Below the pieces are notes generated by a model. The model saw only the letters and a list, made by a program, of their open reading frames with translations, was not told the DNA's origin and did not search any database. Made by a program: the position numbers and the translations under genes. DNA of 64,000 nt from Glycine soja (taxonomy: Eukaryota; Streptophyta; Magnoliopsida; Fabales; Fabaceae): NCBI RefSeq assembly GCF_004193775.1, contig NC_041004.1:29536411-29600410 (forward strand). The letters run 5' to 3'. Positions 20,790 to 32,907 of the stretch are shown here, one piece after another; positions within the stretch are counted from its first letter, which is position 1; each line of letters opens with the position of its first letter.

Positions 20790-22590
20790 GACTCATGAAC
20801 AGCGCTAGGCAATGACATTCATGGGGCTCCGAAAAAGGTGGAGAATGGAGGATTGCCTTGAGGGTCCACACTTAGGAAATCATGAAGCATAGCTCCAAAC
20901 TCAAAGGTGGAGGACACATGAACAGCGCTAGGCAATGACATTCATGGGGCTCCGAAAAAGGTGGAGAATGGAGGATTGCCTTGAGGGTCCAAACTTAGGC
21001 AATCATGAAGCATAGCTCCAAACTCGAAGGTGGAGGACACATGAACAGCGCTAGGCAATGACATTCATGGGGCTCCGAAAAAAAGGTGGAGAATGGAGGA
21101 TTGCACTTGAGGGTCCACACTTAGGCAATCATGAAACATAGCTCCAAACTCGAAGGTGAAGGACACATGAACAGCGCTTGGCAATAACATTCATGGGGCT
21201 CCAAAAGAAGGGGGAGAATGGAGGATTGCACTTGAGGGTCCACACTTAGGCAATCATGAAACATAGCTCCAAACTCGAAGGTGGAGGACACATAAACAGC
21301 GCTAGGCAATGACATTCATGGGGCTCTGAAAAAAAGGTGGAGAATGGAGGATTGCCTTGAGGGTCCACACTTAGGAAATCATGAAACATAGCTCCAAACT
21401 CGAAGGTGGAGGACACATGAACAACGCTAGGCAACAACATTCATGGGGCTCCGAAAAAAGGGGGAGAATGGAGGATTGCCTTGAGGGTCCACACTTAGGC
21501 AATCATGAAACATAGCTCCAAACTCGAAGGTGGAGGACACATGAACAGCGCTTGGCAATAACATTCATGGGGCTCTGAAAAAAAGGGGGAGAATGGAGGA
21601 TTGCCTTGAGGGTCCACACTTAGGCAATCATGAAACATAGCTCCAAACTCAAAGGTGGAGGACACATGAACAGCGCTAGGCAATGACATTCATGGAGCTC
21701 CGAAAAAAAAAGGAGAATGGAGGATTGCCTTGAGGGTCCACACTTAGGCAATCATGAAACATAGCTCCAAACTCGAAGGTGGAGGACACATGAACAGCGC
21801 TTGGCAATAACATTCATGGGGTTTCGAAAAAAAAGGGGGAGAATGGAGGATTGCCTTGAGGGTCCACACTTAGGCAATCATGAAACATAGCTCCAAACTC
21901 GAAGGTGGAGGACACATGAACAGCGCTTGGCAATAACATTCATGGGGCTCCGAAAAAAAAAGGGGGAGAATGGAGGATTGCCTTGAGGGTCCACACTTAG
22001 GCAATCATGAAGCATAGCTCCAAACTCGAAGGTGGAGGACACATGAACAATGCTAGGCAATGACATTCATGGGGCTCCGAAAAAAAAGGGGAGAATGGAG
22101 GATTGCCTTGAGGGTCCACACTTAGGCAATCATGAAACATAGCTCCAAACTCGAAGGTGGAGGACACATGAACAGCGCTAGGCAATAACATTCATGGGGC
22201 TCCGAAAAAAAAAAAGGGAGAATGGAGGATTGCCTTGAGGGTCCACACTTAGGCAATCATGAAACATAGCTCCAAACTCGAAGGTGGAGGACACATGAAC
22301 AGCGCTAGGCAATATCATTCATGGGGCTCCGAAAAAAAGGTGGAGAATGGAGGATTGCCTTGAGGGTCCACACTTAGGCAATCATGAAGCATTGCTCCAA
22401 ACTCGAAGGTGGAGGACACATGAACAGCGCTAGGCAATAACATTCATGGGGCTCCGAAAAAAAGGGGGAGAATGGAGGATTGCCTTGAGGGTCCACACTT
22501 AGGCAATCATGAAACATAGCTCCAAACTCGAAGGTGGAGGACACATGAACAGCGCTAGGCAATAACATTCATGGGGCTCCAAAAAAAGTG
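20790..22590. repeat. Tandem array of about 14 units, 123-128 bp each
   Basis: Each unit contains AACAGCGCTAGGCAATGACA, then GGCTCCGAAAAAA of variable A-run length, GGTGGAGAATGGAGGATTG and CACTTAGGCAATCATGAA. Units are highly similar; most length differences come from the A run. A related array of about ten units lies in element 2 at 46890-48045, with its own variants such as CTCTTTGGGTGGAGGATGC. The many 64-codon minus-strand frames are one repeat unit read repeatedly and are not genes. Confidence 0.95.
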
Positions 22591-22595
22591 GTTGG

Positions 22596-24477
22596 CAGGA
22601 CCGAACGGTCCACCGGGTTTTTCCACCTGAAAGGCAAAGATGCTTTTTGTAAAGAAAAATAAATCATTCGCGAGAGCACCATATCTTAGAGAAACAATAT
22701 ACTTGTGGCAAGGGTAATCTTCTTTGTAACCGAGAATGAAGGGCAGGACGTCAACTTTTAGCTTTTAAATGAACATGCAGGGGAAACATCGGGCTAAGCT
22801 GAAAATAAATCACTCATAGTGTATAAAACTCACAAGGCAAGTGTTTTATCCTATTCCCAAACCATAACTGCACCATGACTCTATTTTGCACACGACTTCC
22901 TATCGAATCAAAGATCAAACGTACGATCACGGACCAATAGGATTTTCTCGAGGGTAGTGTTTTTTGGAGAGGAAGCTGAGTGTTTCAGTCTTTTCCTCTT
23001 TGTTCATGTGGGGTGGGATATCGCCAGTCGAGAATGACTTTGAATGGCAATTCGAAAGGAAGAGACACCAAAAATGGGTTTTCCTTTGCCGACAGTCACT
23101 TATTTTACCGAAAAATTATCTGGTCTGAAGATTTTCCATTCCCTTTCTTTCATTGATCGAGAATTACTCTGTTCTCCTCCGATCTTTTCCATTTTCACTT
23201 CCTTTCGATCTTCAATCGAAAATCCTTCTTTTTCTTTCTTTTTTATTATTCTTTTTCTTTCTTTTCTTTTCATTTCTTCCTTTTCTTTCTTTGGGAAATC
23301 GGGTTTCAGCATTCTATTTGCTCTCCCTTGAGGAGATTCCGCTGTCCTTTGCTTCGGGGGAAAGGATGAGGATTCTTTTGATAGGCCAAGGTTCAAAAAT
23401 GTCTAAGGTTGTGTTTCAATGGGGTCTTTTATCGTGGGAACCCAATCTTGATATCTGGGGCAAAACAAATTTGGGTGTCAAGGTGTCGGTCTCGGGCCGA
23501 ACTCCCATATTACTCCACAAGGCACGCGTGACAATGATGATTTGAAAACAACGTGCAAAATTAGTCATGGCTACATCCAGGTGGGCACTCAAGCATCCCG
23601 TTTATGGCATTGTGATACTATGGTTGGGAATTTACACAAACAGACCCAACGTTTCCAAGTTATGTTCTTTCATCAATTCAATGAATTCATCCATTCTTAT
23701 CTCGGTTATTCCGGAAAATAAACTCTTAGCATCAGTCCCTTGTTTCCAGAAGATACGTTTGCTCTTTACGAATGATTTATACTTCTTAACTATAACATGT
23801 CGACCTTCGCGGTTTTTCTTTCTTTTTCCTTTTTGTTTCATCTTTATATATTCACAAAATTATACACCTGTAGTCCTTTATGAGGAAAACTTTTCTTTGT
23901 ACATCTACATTCTTATACATGACAAACTTTTTCTGTACACGCATTGGAACTCTTTCTCTTTACGTCACACGGCCTATATACAAACCCTATTTACGTTCAA
24001 AGATTTTTTCATTTTTCCCAACACACACTTATGGTTCATACAAAAGTTTCTTCATATACACTTGTTGCTCACACACACAAGAATTCCTTTCCACGCATCA
24101 TTTACACACAAAAAATCCTTTTATACACACTTTCCTTTTTCTTTGTATACGCAGACATTTTATTCACAACGCTTCTTTCTTTTTATTAGGATTTTTGGTT
24201 CATTTTATTTTTAGGACGATGTTCCTAAATGAAAAACTCTACACGGTTCCAGAATTTCAACAAACACTATTGACAACAACGAAGTAAGCACTAACGTAAT
24301 AGTCCAAACAAAATATATGCACAAAACAAATGACAATCGCGACATCAAAAAACAAATGTTAGTCCCTCAAGTCATGTAAATGATAAAGGATGAAACATAA
24401 AAGAACATGAATCTGGGGATCCCACGGTCATATGGCTCCGCATGCCACCGGTCCCTTGGGACACGGTAACAAAAAGT
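22596..24477 (-). other. Conserved 3' non-coding region of Ogre-like element 1
   Basis: The block is closely similar to 48050-49790 of element 2, over phrases such as GGCAGGACCGAACGGTCCAC and TGAACATGCAGGGGAAACAT. It is rich in pyrimidine runs on the plus strand. A 69-codon minus-strand frame (23632-23841) is preserved in both elements, with VKKYKSFVKSKRIFWKQGTD and IRMDEF; five or six residues differ. At 24417-24460 it contains the decayed end of the ORF that in element 2 ends at 49913. Confidence 0.55.
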
Positions 24478-24570
24478 GGGGTGGTCGACAAAAGCAGGGC
24501 TTTTGCTCCTACGTATCCTCAATTTGTGATGAGGAACTCAGACCTACGTAGTTCTTGATAACTGTGAGAC
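24478..24570. repeat. LTR-derived segment inside the internal region
   Basis: GGTCGACAAAAGCAGGGCTTTTGCTCCTACGTATCC and the following ACCTACGTAGTTCTTG resemble a block found in every Ogre-like LTR (for example 19176-19250), but lie far from either LTR. The spacer TCAATTTGTGATGAGGA resembles the variant LTR at 573-2208 more than this element's own LTRs. Confidence 0.65.
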
Positions 24571-24779
24571 TAAAAATAGTCTCGGTGTTTTCTTCACCAA
24601 AATGCGAACATGCTTTAGTAAAGAGACAAAACTTCCAACTGATCAGAGCAACATATGCTTTTTGGATGAAAGACAATGCGTCTATCGGGGAAGGAGAGTA
24701 TGCTGATGAAATTTTCTCATAACCGTAATGAGATTTTGGATGTTAGCATTTCGTTTCTAAATGACCATTTAGAGGAAAC

Positions 24780-25640
24780 ACGAGATCCAACAAAGATAGG
24801 AGAAAATCACTCAAAGTGTATCAATCTCACACAGGAAAGTGTTTTATCCTAATTCCGAACCATAGATATGTCATGACTTGATTTTGCAAATCACTTCCTA
24901 TCAAATCAAAGATTACATGCGTGATCATGGATCAATAGGACTTATTTTGGGAATGGTTTTTAGGTGGGGAATTTTGGCTTTGAGTGTTTTTGCCTTCTCC
25001 TTTTCTGTTTTTGTTTAGTGCGGGGCGAGAAAGTCGCTAGTGCACAAGATTTTGATTGGCAATCAAAGGGAGAAGGCCACTTTGGGTCGTGGTTTCCTTT
25101 CTTTTTTGTTTACTTGGTGACAATTTTGTACTTTTCAGATATTGTCTGGTCCAAAGACCTTTCTGGATGTTTCTTCTGTTTTCTTCCGATCCTTGATCGG
25201 GAATTTTCTTTCCTTTTTTGCTTTCTCCCACTCTTTGATTGGGAATTTTTCTTTTTTTTTTTTCTTTCTTTTTGTTTTCCGAGGGCAAGGATTGACATTC
25301 TCACCCTGGGTCAAGGTTTATGATAAGTTGGGATTTTGGCTCAAAGCTTGTAGAACAGGTGGTCATGATATATGTCAGGGTTTGGCCAGCGGTTCGGGGA
25401 TAAAGGGGATGTCCTACATTATTTCCATGATACACATGCAACAATGATGATTAGGAAATTTTATGCAAAACTGGTCATGCATGCACCCATGTGGACACTC
25501 AAGCATCAAGTTTTTATGGTCATGTGACACTAGGGCTCAGGATTTATTTTCCCTATTTTAAGTCAACCCAGTATTTCCAAAATATGTTCTTCTATCAATT
25601 TGTGCATTCATCCGAGTCTATCTTGGGTGTTCGAAAAACT
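24780..25640. repeat. Second copy of a 3'-region block (compare 22800-23650)
   Basis: The text AAGTGTTTTATCCTAATTCC, ATGACTTGATTTTGCAAATC and TATCAAATCAAAGATTACAT parallels 22840-22920 in order and spacing. The duplicated block continues through a pyrimidine-rich stretch to a TTTACACAAAC-like end. The two copies are well diverged, so the duplication is old. Confidence 0.6.
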
Positions 25641-25839
25641 TTTCACAGCATTTACCCTTCAAATGTGTACACACATTTTTTTCAAAAAAACTGGTTAAGA
25701 TCAGTAAAATCTTTCAAAGAAAAGTTGGAAATTATCTCTTTTCACAAGCATGTTGTTTTTTAGCTAGACAACTTTTTATTATTATTTTTTTTTCTTATTC
25801 TTTTCTTGCTCGCTCTCTTTTTGCTCTCTTTTTTTTTTT

Positions 25840-26060
25840 GAGGTATTTTGCTACCTAAACATACGTATATTTTGTGAGGTATTTTACCATATACATGCGT
25901 GTCCAAGGTATCTTGCTACCTAAACATACATATATATGTTTTGTGAGATATTTTTGCTATATACATGCATATCCAAGGTATCTTGCTACTTAAACATACA
26001 TATATATATTTTGTGAGATATTTTTGCTATATACATGCATATCCAAGGTATCTTTCTACC

Positions 26061-26091
<31 letters not shown>

Positions 26092-26100
26092 TGTGAGGTA
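25840..26100. repeat. Four degenerate tandem units of about 65 bp, ending in a TA run
   Basis: The phrases AAGGTATCTTGCTACC and TAAACATACATATATAT alternate with TTTTGTGAGATATTTTTGC, beginning near 25843, 25907, 25972 and 26046. The last unit contains an AT dinucleotide run at about 26071-26090. Confidence 0.75.
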
Positions 26101-26461
26101 TGACTACCTTCCGAGCTTGTGCTTGTTTTATTTAAATTCCTAGGATCATGAGTAACTAGGTGTGTCCTGCTATGACTTGAGAAACAAAGGTGATCAAATA
26201 ACAAGCAGAGATTTAAAAGGTACTAGGTTGCCTCCTAGTAGCGCTTCTTTAACGTCTTGAGCTGGACGCATGATGGCTTGTCGGTCACGGACCTAGTACT
26301 TTGCTTACCTTTGGCTTTGGACTTGGTCGCCTATTGGTCGGCCATGGGTCGTAAGCAATGCTCTAACCTTTTTGTGGATGAGCTGAGGTGAACTCTAGAG
26401 GTGATGGCGGTGCGTCTGTTGCCCGCTGCCGGCCATCCCCAGGTTGCTGTGGTATTTCGCC

Positions 26462-27170
26462 CTGTGCCTACCTAGGGACGCAGTACTTCTTGATGAAAGC
26501 TCGATTAGTAGGGGGCCTGATGCCCTTGCTAGAGGTGACAGGCACTCTGTAGAACTGACAGAGACCCGTAATTAGAGCTTGACAACTCCAAGACCCTGCT
26601 GGACTTCTTCGGGTCCACTGGGTGTCTTGCAGGCGCAATCCCTGCAAACAATAGATGAAATCAGAAATCAGTTGAGCGATGTGCATACTTACCTATGCCA
26701 TGATGACGTGACCTTGCCGGGGGAACGGGCACCCTGTAGGACTATAGAGGCCCGTAACCGGAGCTGGAAACCCCAGGGCCCTGTTGGACTTCTTCGGGTC
26801 CACTGGGCGTCTTGTGGGCGTGATCCCTACAAACAATATATGACATCAGAAATCAATTGAGCCATGTGCATACTTACCTATGTCATGACGGCACAGACCA
26901 ACCGATACATCTGCAGGCGAAGATTGGCATTGTGGTCGCTGGGCAGAATGTTGCTAAATAGCAACGTCATCCATATCCACGTAAGATTGGTCATGTTGGT
27001 GCACATGATCCGCACTCGTCTTTTTGCAGCGGCACGGGTGAAATCTTGCCCCAGTATGCATAGTAGATGCGTGATAGTCTCTCTCTCTGGATGTGCTCGC
27101 ACAGTTGGTTGCCCTCCAATATCAAAGGGTGGCCCAGGAACCGATAAAAGGAAACTACTGGCCCCTTAAC
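26462..27170 (-). pseudogene. C-terminal fragment of a putative plant transposon protein (PF20167-like)
   Basis: The minus strand encodes LLCILGQDFTRAAAKRRVRI, then TNMTNLTWIWMTLLFSNILP and PSDHNANLRLQMYRLVCAVM, followed by MAQLISD. I recognise these as the C-terminal half of the soybean ORF usually called putative plant transposon protein. A stop interrupts it near 26885. The following 186 bp are tandemly duplicated (26576-26707 against 26762-26890), each copy with MHxAQLISD and a phrase like IYCLQG. It ends near FYRVPVTSSKGIRPPTNRAF. The N-terminal half of the same ORF type is at 49913-50341 in element 2. Its role in the element is unknown. Confidence 0.6.
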
Positions 27171-28165
27171 CGGGAGCGCAAGTCTCGGTTAAGCATCTAA
27201 GGGCAAAGGACCTTATATTCTCTTAAGGTGTGGATATGGAGCACACTGAAAATGAGGACGCGTAGCCCTCTAAAGGCGAGGGCGTGCAGCCCTCTGCAGG
27301 CGAGGACAAATAGTCCTCTAAAGGTGATAGGTACTAGTACCCAAGGGTCCACCTTTATGAGAAAACAAGAGATCGGCCCATCGAGAGGGCCGGTCATCCA
27401 ACAAGATTGGACACGAGATGTAGGAAATCTATGCAGTTAACATGATTTTTAGGGATGCAGACGCATGCAACCTTTGTTGTGAAATTTGGTAATGCTGACC
27501 GCACATGAAACAATGCAATGCAATGGAAAGTTGTACAATGTTCATGACATTCTTTCCCTATTTCGTGATTTTGATTTTGATTTAATTTTTTTTGGAAAAC
27601 ATAGATTGACTGTCCTTTTGAAAAAGGTGATAATTCATGCAACCTTATCCTATCTTTTGCAAATCTCTCCGAGAACTCCCTCATAGTGTATATTCTGTTT
27701 GATTTAGTCACTTGACCATTTTGGAGTGACGACAATGGAGCCGTTTGACGTTTAATCAATCTATTGAAATTCCAAGGCTTGTCTCCCTTTTTTTTCTTGT
27801 TTAAAAACATCGACGGGTGGGAACTTTTGATCTGCCCTTATGTTCACTTGAGGCTCATGCACGATGCCCCTCATTGCCTCAGTGTAAGGCTTTGGGGTAC
27901 CAATTGTTATCTTTCGTCATGACCTTGTAGCTGGGAACCTATTGGGTGAGAACTTCTAATCTGCCCCTAGGTTCGCTTGAGGTTTTTGCATGGTACCTTT
28001 CATTGCCCTAGTGTAAGGCTTTGAGGTACCAATTGTTGTCTTGTCTTCACAACCTCGTAGTGAGGAAGAATGAAAGAAGCAATTGATTCTTGCAAAAAGA
28101 ATTTTCCAAGGACGAGAAATAGTTGAAGGATTTTTCAGTTGATGGATTAAGTCAAATGACTCCTA
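27171..28165. other. Internal spacer with a 130-bp tandem duplication
   Basis: No gene is supported. The text GGGTGGGAACTTTTGATCTG at 27815 is repeated as GGGTGAGAACTTCTAATCTG at 27945, and the following 120 bp match (GTAAGGCTTTGGGGTACCAA against GTAAGGCTTTGAGGTACCAA). The 5' half contains short GAGGGCGTGCAGCCCTCT-type repeats near 27260-27320. Confidence 0.55.
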
Positions 28166-29030
28166 TGTAGAAGCAAGATGTTTTGATGTCTTGATGATGC
28201 TAAAGGATCAAGTGCTTCTAAGTTTTATTTAAGACAAGAATCCAAGAAAATCAAGATATATGATCAAGTTGATCTCTAGAATCTTTAGGAAAAAGTTTCC
28301 AAATTGAAAACAAACAAAAGGTTTGACCAAAGAATTCTATCATTTCAAATTGAGATTTGCTCTCTGGTAATCGATTACCAGCAGTTGAAAGTGTTTTAAT
28401 TCAAATTTTTAAAACCTGTAATCGATTACATAAGTCTTGTAATTGATTACCAGAGGGGATTTAAAGAATATAATTCCCAAGAGTCACATCTATTCAAATG
28501 GTTTATGAATGGCCATCAAAGGTCTATTTATATGTGACTTGGAAACACGAATTTAAAGAGAGTTGCCAAAAAGTTTTATCCTCTCAAAAGATTAAGAGTT
28601 TTTTTTTAACTGAAATGTTTTATCCTCTCAAAAAGATTCCTTGATCAACCACTTGCATATTCAATAAGGAATTTTGATTGATCTTCATTGTACAAGCTAT
28701 CTCTTTTAAGAGAGATCTCTTCTTCTCTTCTTCTTATTTCTAAAAAGGGATTAAGAGACTGTGGGTCTCTTGTTGTAGAGGATTCTTGAACACAAGGGAA
28801 GAGTTGTCCCTGTGTGATTCAGACTTTGTAAAAGGAGTTTTACAAAGAGAGTGGAAAATCTCAAGTGGGTTGCTTGAGGACTGGATGTAGGCACGGGAAG
28901 TGGCCGAACCAATATAAATCAAGTTTGCATTCCTCTCTTCCCTTAAACTTCTTTTATTTATTGCTATTTATCTTTTGCTTTAAAGAAGTTTATTTTGAAT
29001 TGTCTTTTGAGTAATTCATGTTTAAGGGTG

Positions 29031-30597
29031 TGTCATACCCTAATTTCGTCCGGGGATTATTACTTGATGACATGCAATAAATGAAGTCCCGAGAGGTCTC
29101 AGAAATCAAAAGGAAGCAGGCTTGCGCAATCCGTGAAATTCCGTAATGTGGCGAAAATCGAAAAGAGGTGTTTTTGCGCAATCTGAGTTTCCGAAACTTC
29201 TTCGAAAGCTAAAAAAGAGTAAATACATAATCCGTAAGGATTCGTAAACCTTGCGGAAGGAAAATAAGTATCGTTACGAAATTCGTAAAGTTTCGTAACG
29301 TTACGGAAAAAGAATTACAAAAAAAATAGAAGGGGTGCATTTAGTAAAAAGGGGGGTGCAAATAGCAACCAGGCCCACTTGGGCCCTCCAGAAGATTCCT
29401 CCAGAAGGCTGTTGCTTCTGGAGGAAGCAACCTTGCTCGCCTGGGCGAGCTGGGCGGCAAGCTTCTCCCCTATTTTGCTATAAATAGGGGGAGAAGTGAA
29501 GAAGAAAAGGGTTCAGCCTTCTTGGCACTTCTCTCTCTCTCGAAATTGCTTAGGAAAATTGTTTCCGTGAAGAAAATCCAAGCCGAGGCCCTTCCGTAAC
29601 GTTTCCGTAACATTTCCGTGAGAAATTACGCGAAGATTCTCGACCGTTCTTCAAGATTCATCGTTCGTTCTTCGTTTTCTTCAGTCTTCAACGGGTAAGT
29701 ACCTCAAACCAAGCTTTTCAATTCATTTCTATGTACCCGTGGTGGTCCATATTTTGTTTCATGTATTTTTATTCTCATTTTCATTTGCTTTTTATACCCC
29801 CTTTTGACGTGCTTAAGCCATTTATTTAAGTCATTTCTCGCTTAATCTAAAAATAAAATAAATTTCAACCGATCGTTTAAATTGTATCACCCGATAATTT
29901 TGGTTAAAATGAATTCCGACCGTTCGGTCGTGCCGTAACCACGTTGGAAATCAAAAAAGAGGTAAAATAATAATATAATAATAAAAAAATACCTTTTAGT
30001 AAAATAAAGGCGAAAGATCAATCGGACATTTTCTCTTTAGGATTTCTCATTCTTAATTGAATTGACCAATGACTAAAGTGAAACTAAGGTTAAAATCAAT
30101 TCGCCTAGTCAAGCTCGTCCACAAAAATAGGATTTTGGAATTTTATCATTTTAGTTTCTTACCAGGTAAAATGGATCATTCTTAAAGGTCCAACGCCTTA
30201 AAATGATCACCTTTCAAGTAAAAAAGAATCACTTGATTCACGCATACAAAAGAACTACGTAGGTCTGATTTCCTCTCCAAAGGAGGGTACTTAGGAGCAA
30301 AAGCCCCGCTTTTGTCGACCTCAAAAAATAAAAAGAAATAAAAGTTAAGATAACACAATTCCACTATTCTAAAAAATAGGTTGTTGTCTTTCGAGACAAA
30401 CGTAAGAGGTGCTAATACCTTCCTCAAACGTAAATACAACTCCCGTACTTAGAATTTTCATTTCGACCAGTTTCCTTCGGTTTTTCCGACGTTTCCCACA
30501 AATAAACGTTGGTGGCGACTCCGCGCATCTTTCCTCCTTTGGAAAGCACACCCATGAGCCTCGCCTTTGCTCGCCCGCAAAAGGGCACGTTGCGACA
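29031..30597 (+). mobile_element. Solo Ogre-like LTR, TSD GGGTG
   Basis: The LTR begins TGTCATACCCTAATTTCGTC and ends GGGCACGTTGCGACA. It is flanked by GGGTG at 29026-29030 and 30598-30602. There is no polypurine tract before it and no primer site after it, so it is a solo LTR produced by recombination within a full element. Its TATA box is at 29479-29487 and the U3 palindromes are at about 29375-29460. It is the innermost insertion of this nest. Confidence 0.93.
29479..29487 (+). promoter_or_regulatory. LTR TATA box
   Basis: TATAAATAG lies about 450 bp into the solo LTR, at the position conserved in the other copies. Confidence 0.65.
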
Positions 30598-30719
30598 GGG
30601 TGCATTGTTAATCCGAAAAGAGAGAGTGAAAGTTTAATTGGGGAATAGTCTTCGTATCTTAATTTAACCCCCCCCCCCCCCCTTCTTAAGATAACTGAGG
30701 CCATTTGTCCAACATCATA

Positions 30720-31176
30720 TTCTTGATAACTCACTTTTCTCTAAAAAGACAAACTTTCCAGGATGATAAAATGAGGTCACATGAATGTCTTGAAAACACA
30801 GTCAATCAAATGATTTTTTTTTCTTTTGGAACTCCCTTTTTTTTTATTTTGAAACTTATTTGTTTTGAACTTTACTTGTTGATGTGCAAGACGAGTAATC
30901 TCTGATTGAACGGTCTTGGAAGTCCAAACTCAGGAGCACAGGTCGCTTGAGCAAACAGACCAATGGCTTGCACGCACATTCCGGTGAAAGTTGAATAAGC
31001 AAAGATGCGTTTGCGAGAGGATGAGGGACAAAGATATCAACTTTATCCATTTCTTTTAACATTGTAACTATGGTTTACAATAATGGTACAAACTTGAAAA
31101 TCCTGATGGGTCATTAGAGACATCTAACAACAGCTTTCAAAATTGCCCCATGTGTGGCATCTCTTGTCAATGTCAG
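30720..31176 (-). other. Decayed sequence downstream of gag in Ogre-like element 1
   Basis: This is the point where element 2 has the rest of gag and then protease. Here only unrecognisable sequence remains between gag and the inserted LTR, so the coding core was deleted or replaced. Confidence 0.4.
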
Positions 31177-32907
31177 GATTTACACGCGATTCTCCTCAAA
31201 TTTCAGCCAGCCCGCATCAATTAGACCTTGCACCTTACGCTTCAGGCCCCTACAATGCTCAATGGAATGCCCCGGGGCTTCTCCATGACAAGCACACGTT
31301 GCGTTCGAGACGTATTCTCGGAGAAATGGAGGTTGATGAACCTTGGTTAGGGTTATAGCTACCATTGAATTATCAAGTAGATATGGGAGCAAGTCAGCAT
31401 AGGACACTGGAATTGGGGTGAATTCTAAGGCTTTCTCGCTGCAAAATTCATTTCTTGGTTGGTGTTTTGGTTTATGCTAAAGGTGGTGTTTGTCATTGGA
31501 AGTGCGGTAGGTAGGCTTTGTGGTTGATTTTAGGGATGGCCTTTGTGGATAACTGGGCGGTGGGTAAGGAGAAGGTTTGTTATTGGCTGAGTAGTGACAT
31601 TGTTGGGTTGGTGGGAAACTTGGCTATATTGGAATGGCAGTCACAACATAGGCTTCTCCTTCATCCTCACCCTCTTCATTTGCCCCAGTTTTCTCATTCG
31701 TCCAAGCAGGGTGACTAAATTTGCCTTTTTTCAGACCCACATCGATCCTTTCACTGGCAAAGACCAAATCCGCAAAGCTTTGAAGGTGCGTAGCCCACCA
31801 TTTTCCATAGTAGAATACTAGTAATGTGTCTACTATCATTGTCATCATTTTTTCGTCATTGAGGTGCCACTTGAGCTGCCAGGTTCTCCACCTTTGGGCG
31901 TATTCTTTGAAAGATCTGTGCCCCCTTTTTTGCACATATTTTGTAGTTGCATCCTATCCGAAGCCATTATACTGACACTTCCTAACGAAGGCAACCATTA
32001 GGTCTTCCCAGGAATGGACTCGGGAAGGTTCCATGTTAGTGTACCAGGTAACAACTACCCCAGTAAGACTTTCTTGGAAGGAATGTATCAACAATTCCTC
32101 ATCTTTTGCGTATGCCCCCATCTTCCGACAATACATCTTTAGATGGTTCTTGGGGCAAGTAATCCCCTTGTACTTGTCAAAGTCCAGCACCTTGAACTTG
32201 AGAGGGGTGATGATATTGGGTATTGGGAACAACTCTTCTAGGTTAGCAAAGGAATAATCTTCACCTCCTTCAATGGCCCTGAGCCTTTCCTCTAGATGAT
32301 CCAGCTTTCCCATTTCTGCCATAGCATGAGGGTTTTTACTTGTCGTGGAATGCAAGAGGTGTAGTTGTGGGTGATACTGAGGGCCCTCCAAAGGGTTTTG
32401 TAGGGGTATACCACCAAATGCTTGCCCTTCAGTGGCATATCCGAGCCAAGGCTCGAAGTCGGCTAGATTGTGATGGGGAATTTCATGTGTCTCCCCCACG
32501 GTTTAAGAGACATGTGCATGATCAGTTTGGGGTTGCTGGCTCTCAATGGGTATAGGAGTGGAGTTATTGACATTCTTATTGGGAGTGTACGCCACATTGG
32601 GTGGCGTATAGTTGAGAGGCAAGCCATATGGCGGGAAGGCGTGCTCGTTTTGAATTTGCACATCATGGGGGCCGCCTCTACTTCCCAAATCTTTGCCTAC
32701 CATATCTAAGGTTGGATGATTCATTTGGTTGAGGCCAGATGGGGGCATCGGGTTCACCTTAGCAACAGTGCTGGTAGCAGAAAATGTAACCGCATTGGCT
32801 TCCATTATCTTCCTCATGCTCATCATGGCCATCATTGTGGCCATTTTCTCTTTCATGGCCTCCATGTCGACCTTCATCTTCCCTTGTACCTCCTCTACTT
32901 CACCCAT
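31177..32907 (-). pseudogene. gag of Ogre-like element 1 (decayed)
   Basis: From the ATG at 32907 one frame can be followed for about 570 codons through in-frame stops at 32503, 31954, 31624 and 31180. It opens with a methionine-rich coiled coil (MATMMAMMSMRK). The gag core follows: FKVLDFDKYKGITCPKNHL, MYCRKMGAYAKDEELL and WYTNMEPSRVHSWEDLMVAF, then YAQRWR. The C-terminal knuckle reads CACHGEAPGHSIEHC. The protein is homologous to element 2 gag but clearly diverged, so it is not a recent deletion derivative of that copy. Gag would package element RNA. Confidence 0.85.

Larger units (their letters stand above)
28166..30714 (+). mobile_element. Solo LTR (short subfamily of the paired-palindrome family), split by a solo Ogre LTR
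   Basis: The two parts 28166-29030 and 30603-30714 together make about 1 kb, from TGTAGAAGCAAGATG to CATTTGTCCAACA. The flanks are TCCTA (28161-28165) and TCATA (30715-30719), one mismatch. It shares the GATGTAGGCACGGG and CCGAACCA signature with the 9104, 14409 and 40513 LTRs. One palindrome pair (28418 and 28439) keeps the 21-bp spacing and one site (28367) is single. It lies inside Ogre-like element 1. A C run at 30668-30682 precedes its end. Confidence 0.75.

Noticed and set aside
20620..22568. Many 62-64-codon minus-strand ORFs with the same SLPSAVHVSSTFEFGAM text
   Set aside because: Each is one unit of the tandem array; the frame resets in every unit because of the variable A run.
23567..24214. 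215-codon plus-strand ORF rich in F, H, T and Y
   Set aside because: It is antisense to the element and lies in pyrimidine-rich DNA that avoids stops; the related stretch in element 2 is frameshifted.
26690..26890. Apparent introns with GTAAGT donors and TTGTTTGTAG acceptors on the minus strand
   Set aside because: Family comparison by eye shows that this text is decayed coding sequence (MAQLISD...), tandemly duplicated; the GTAAGT arises from a mutated codon pair.
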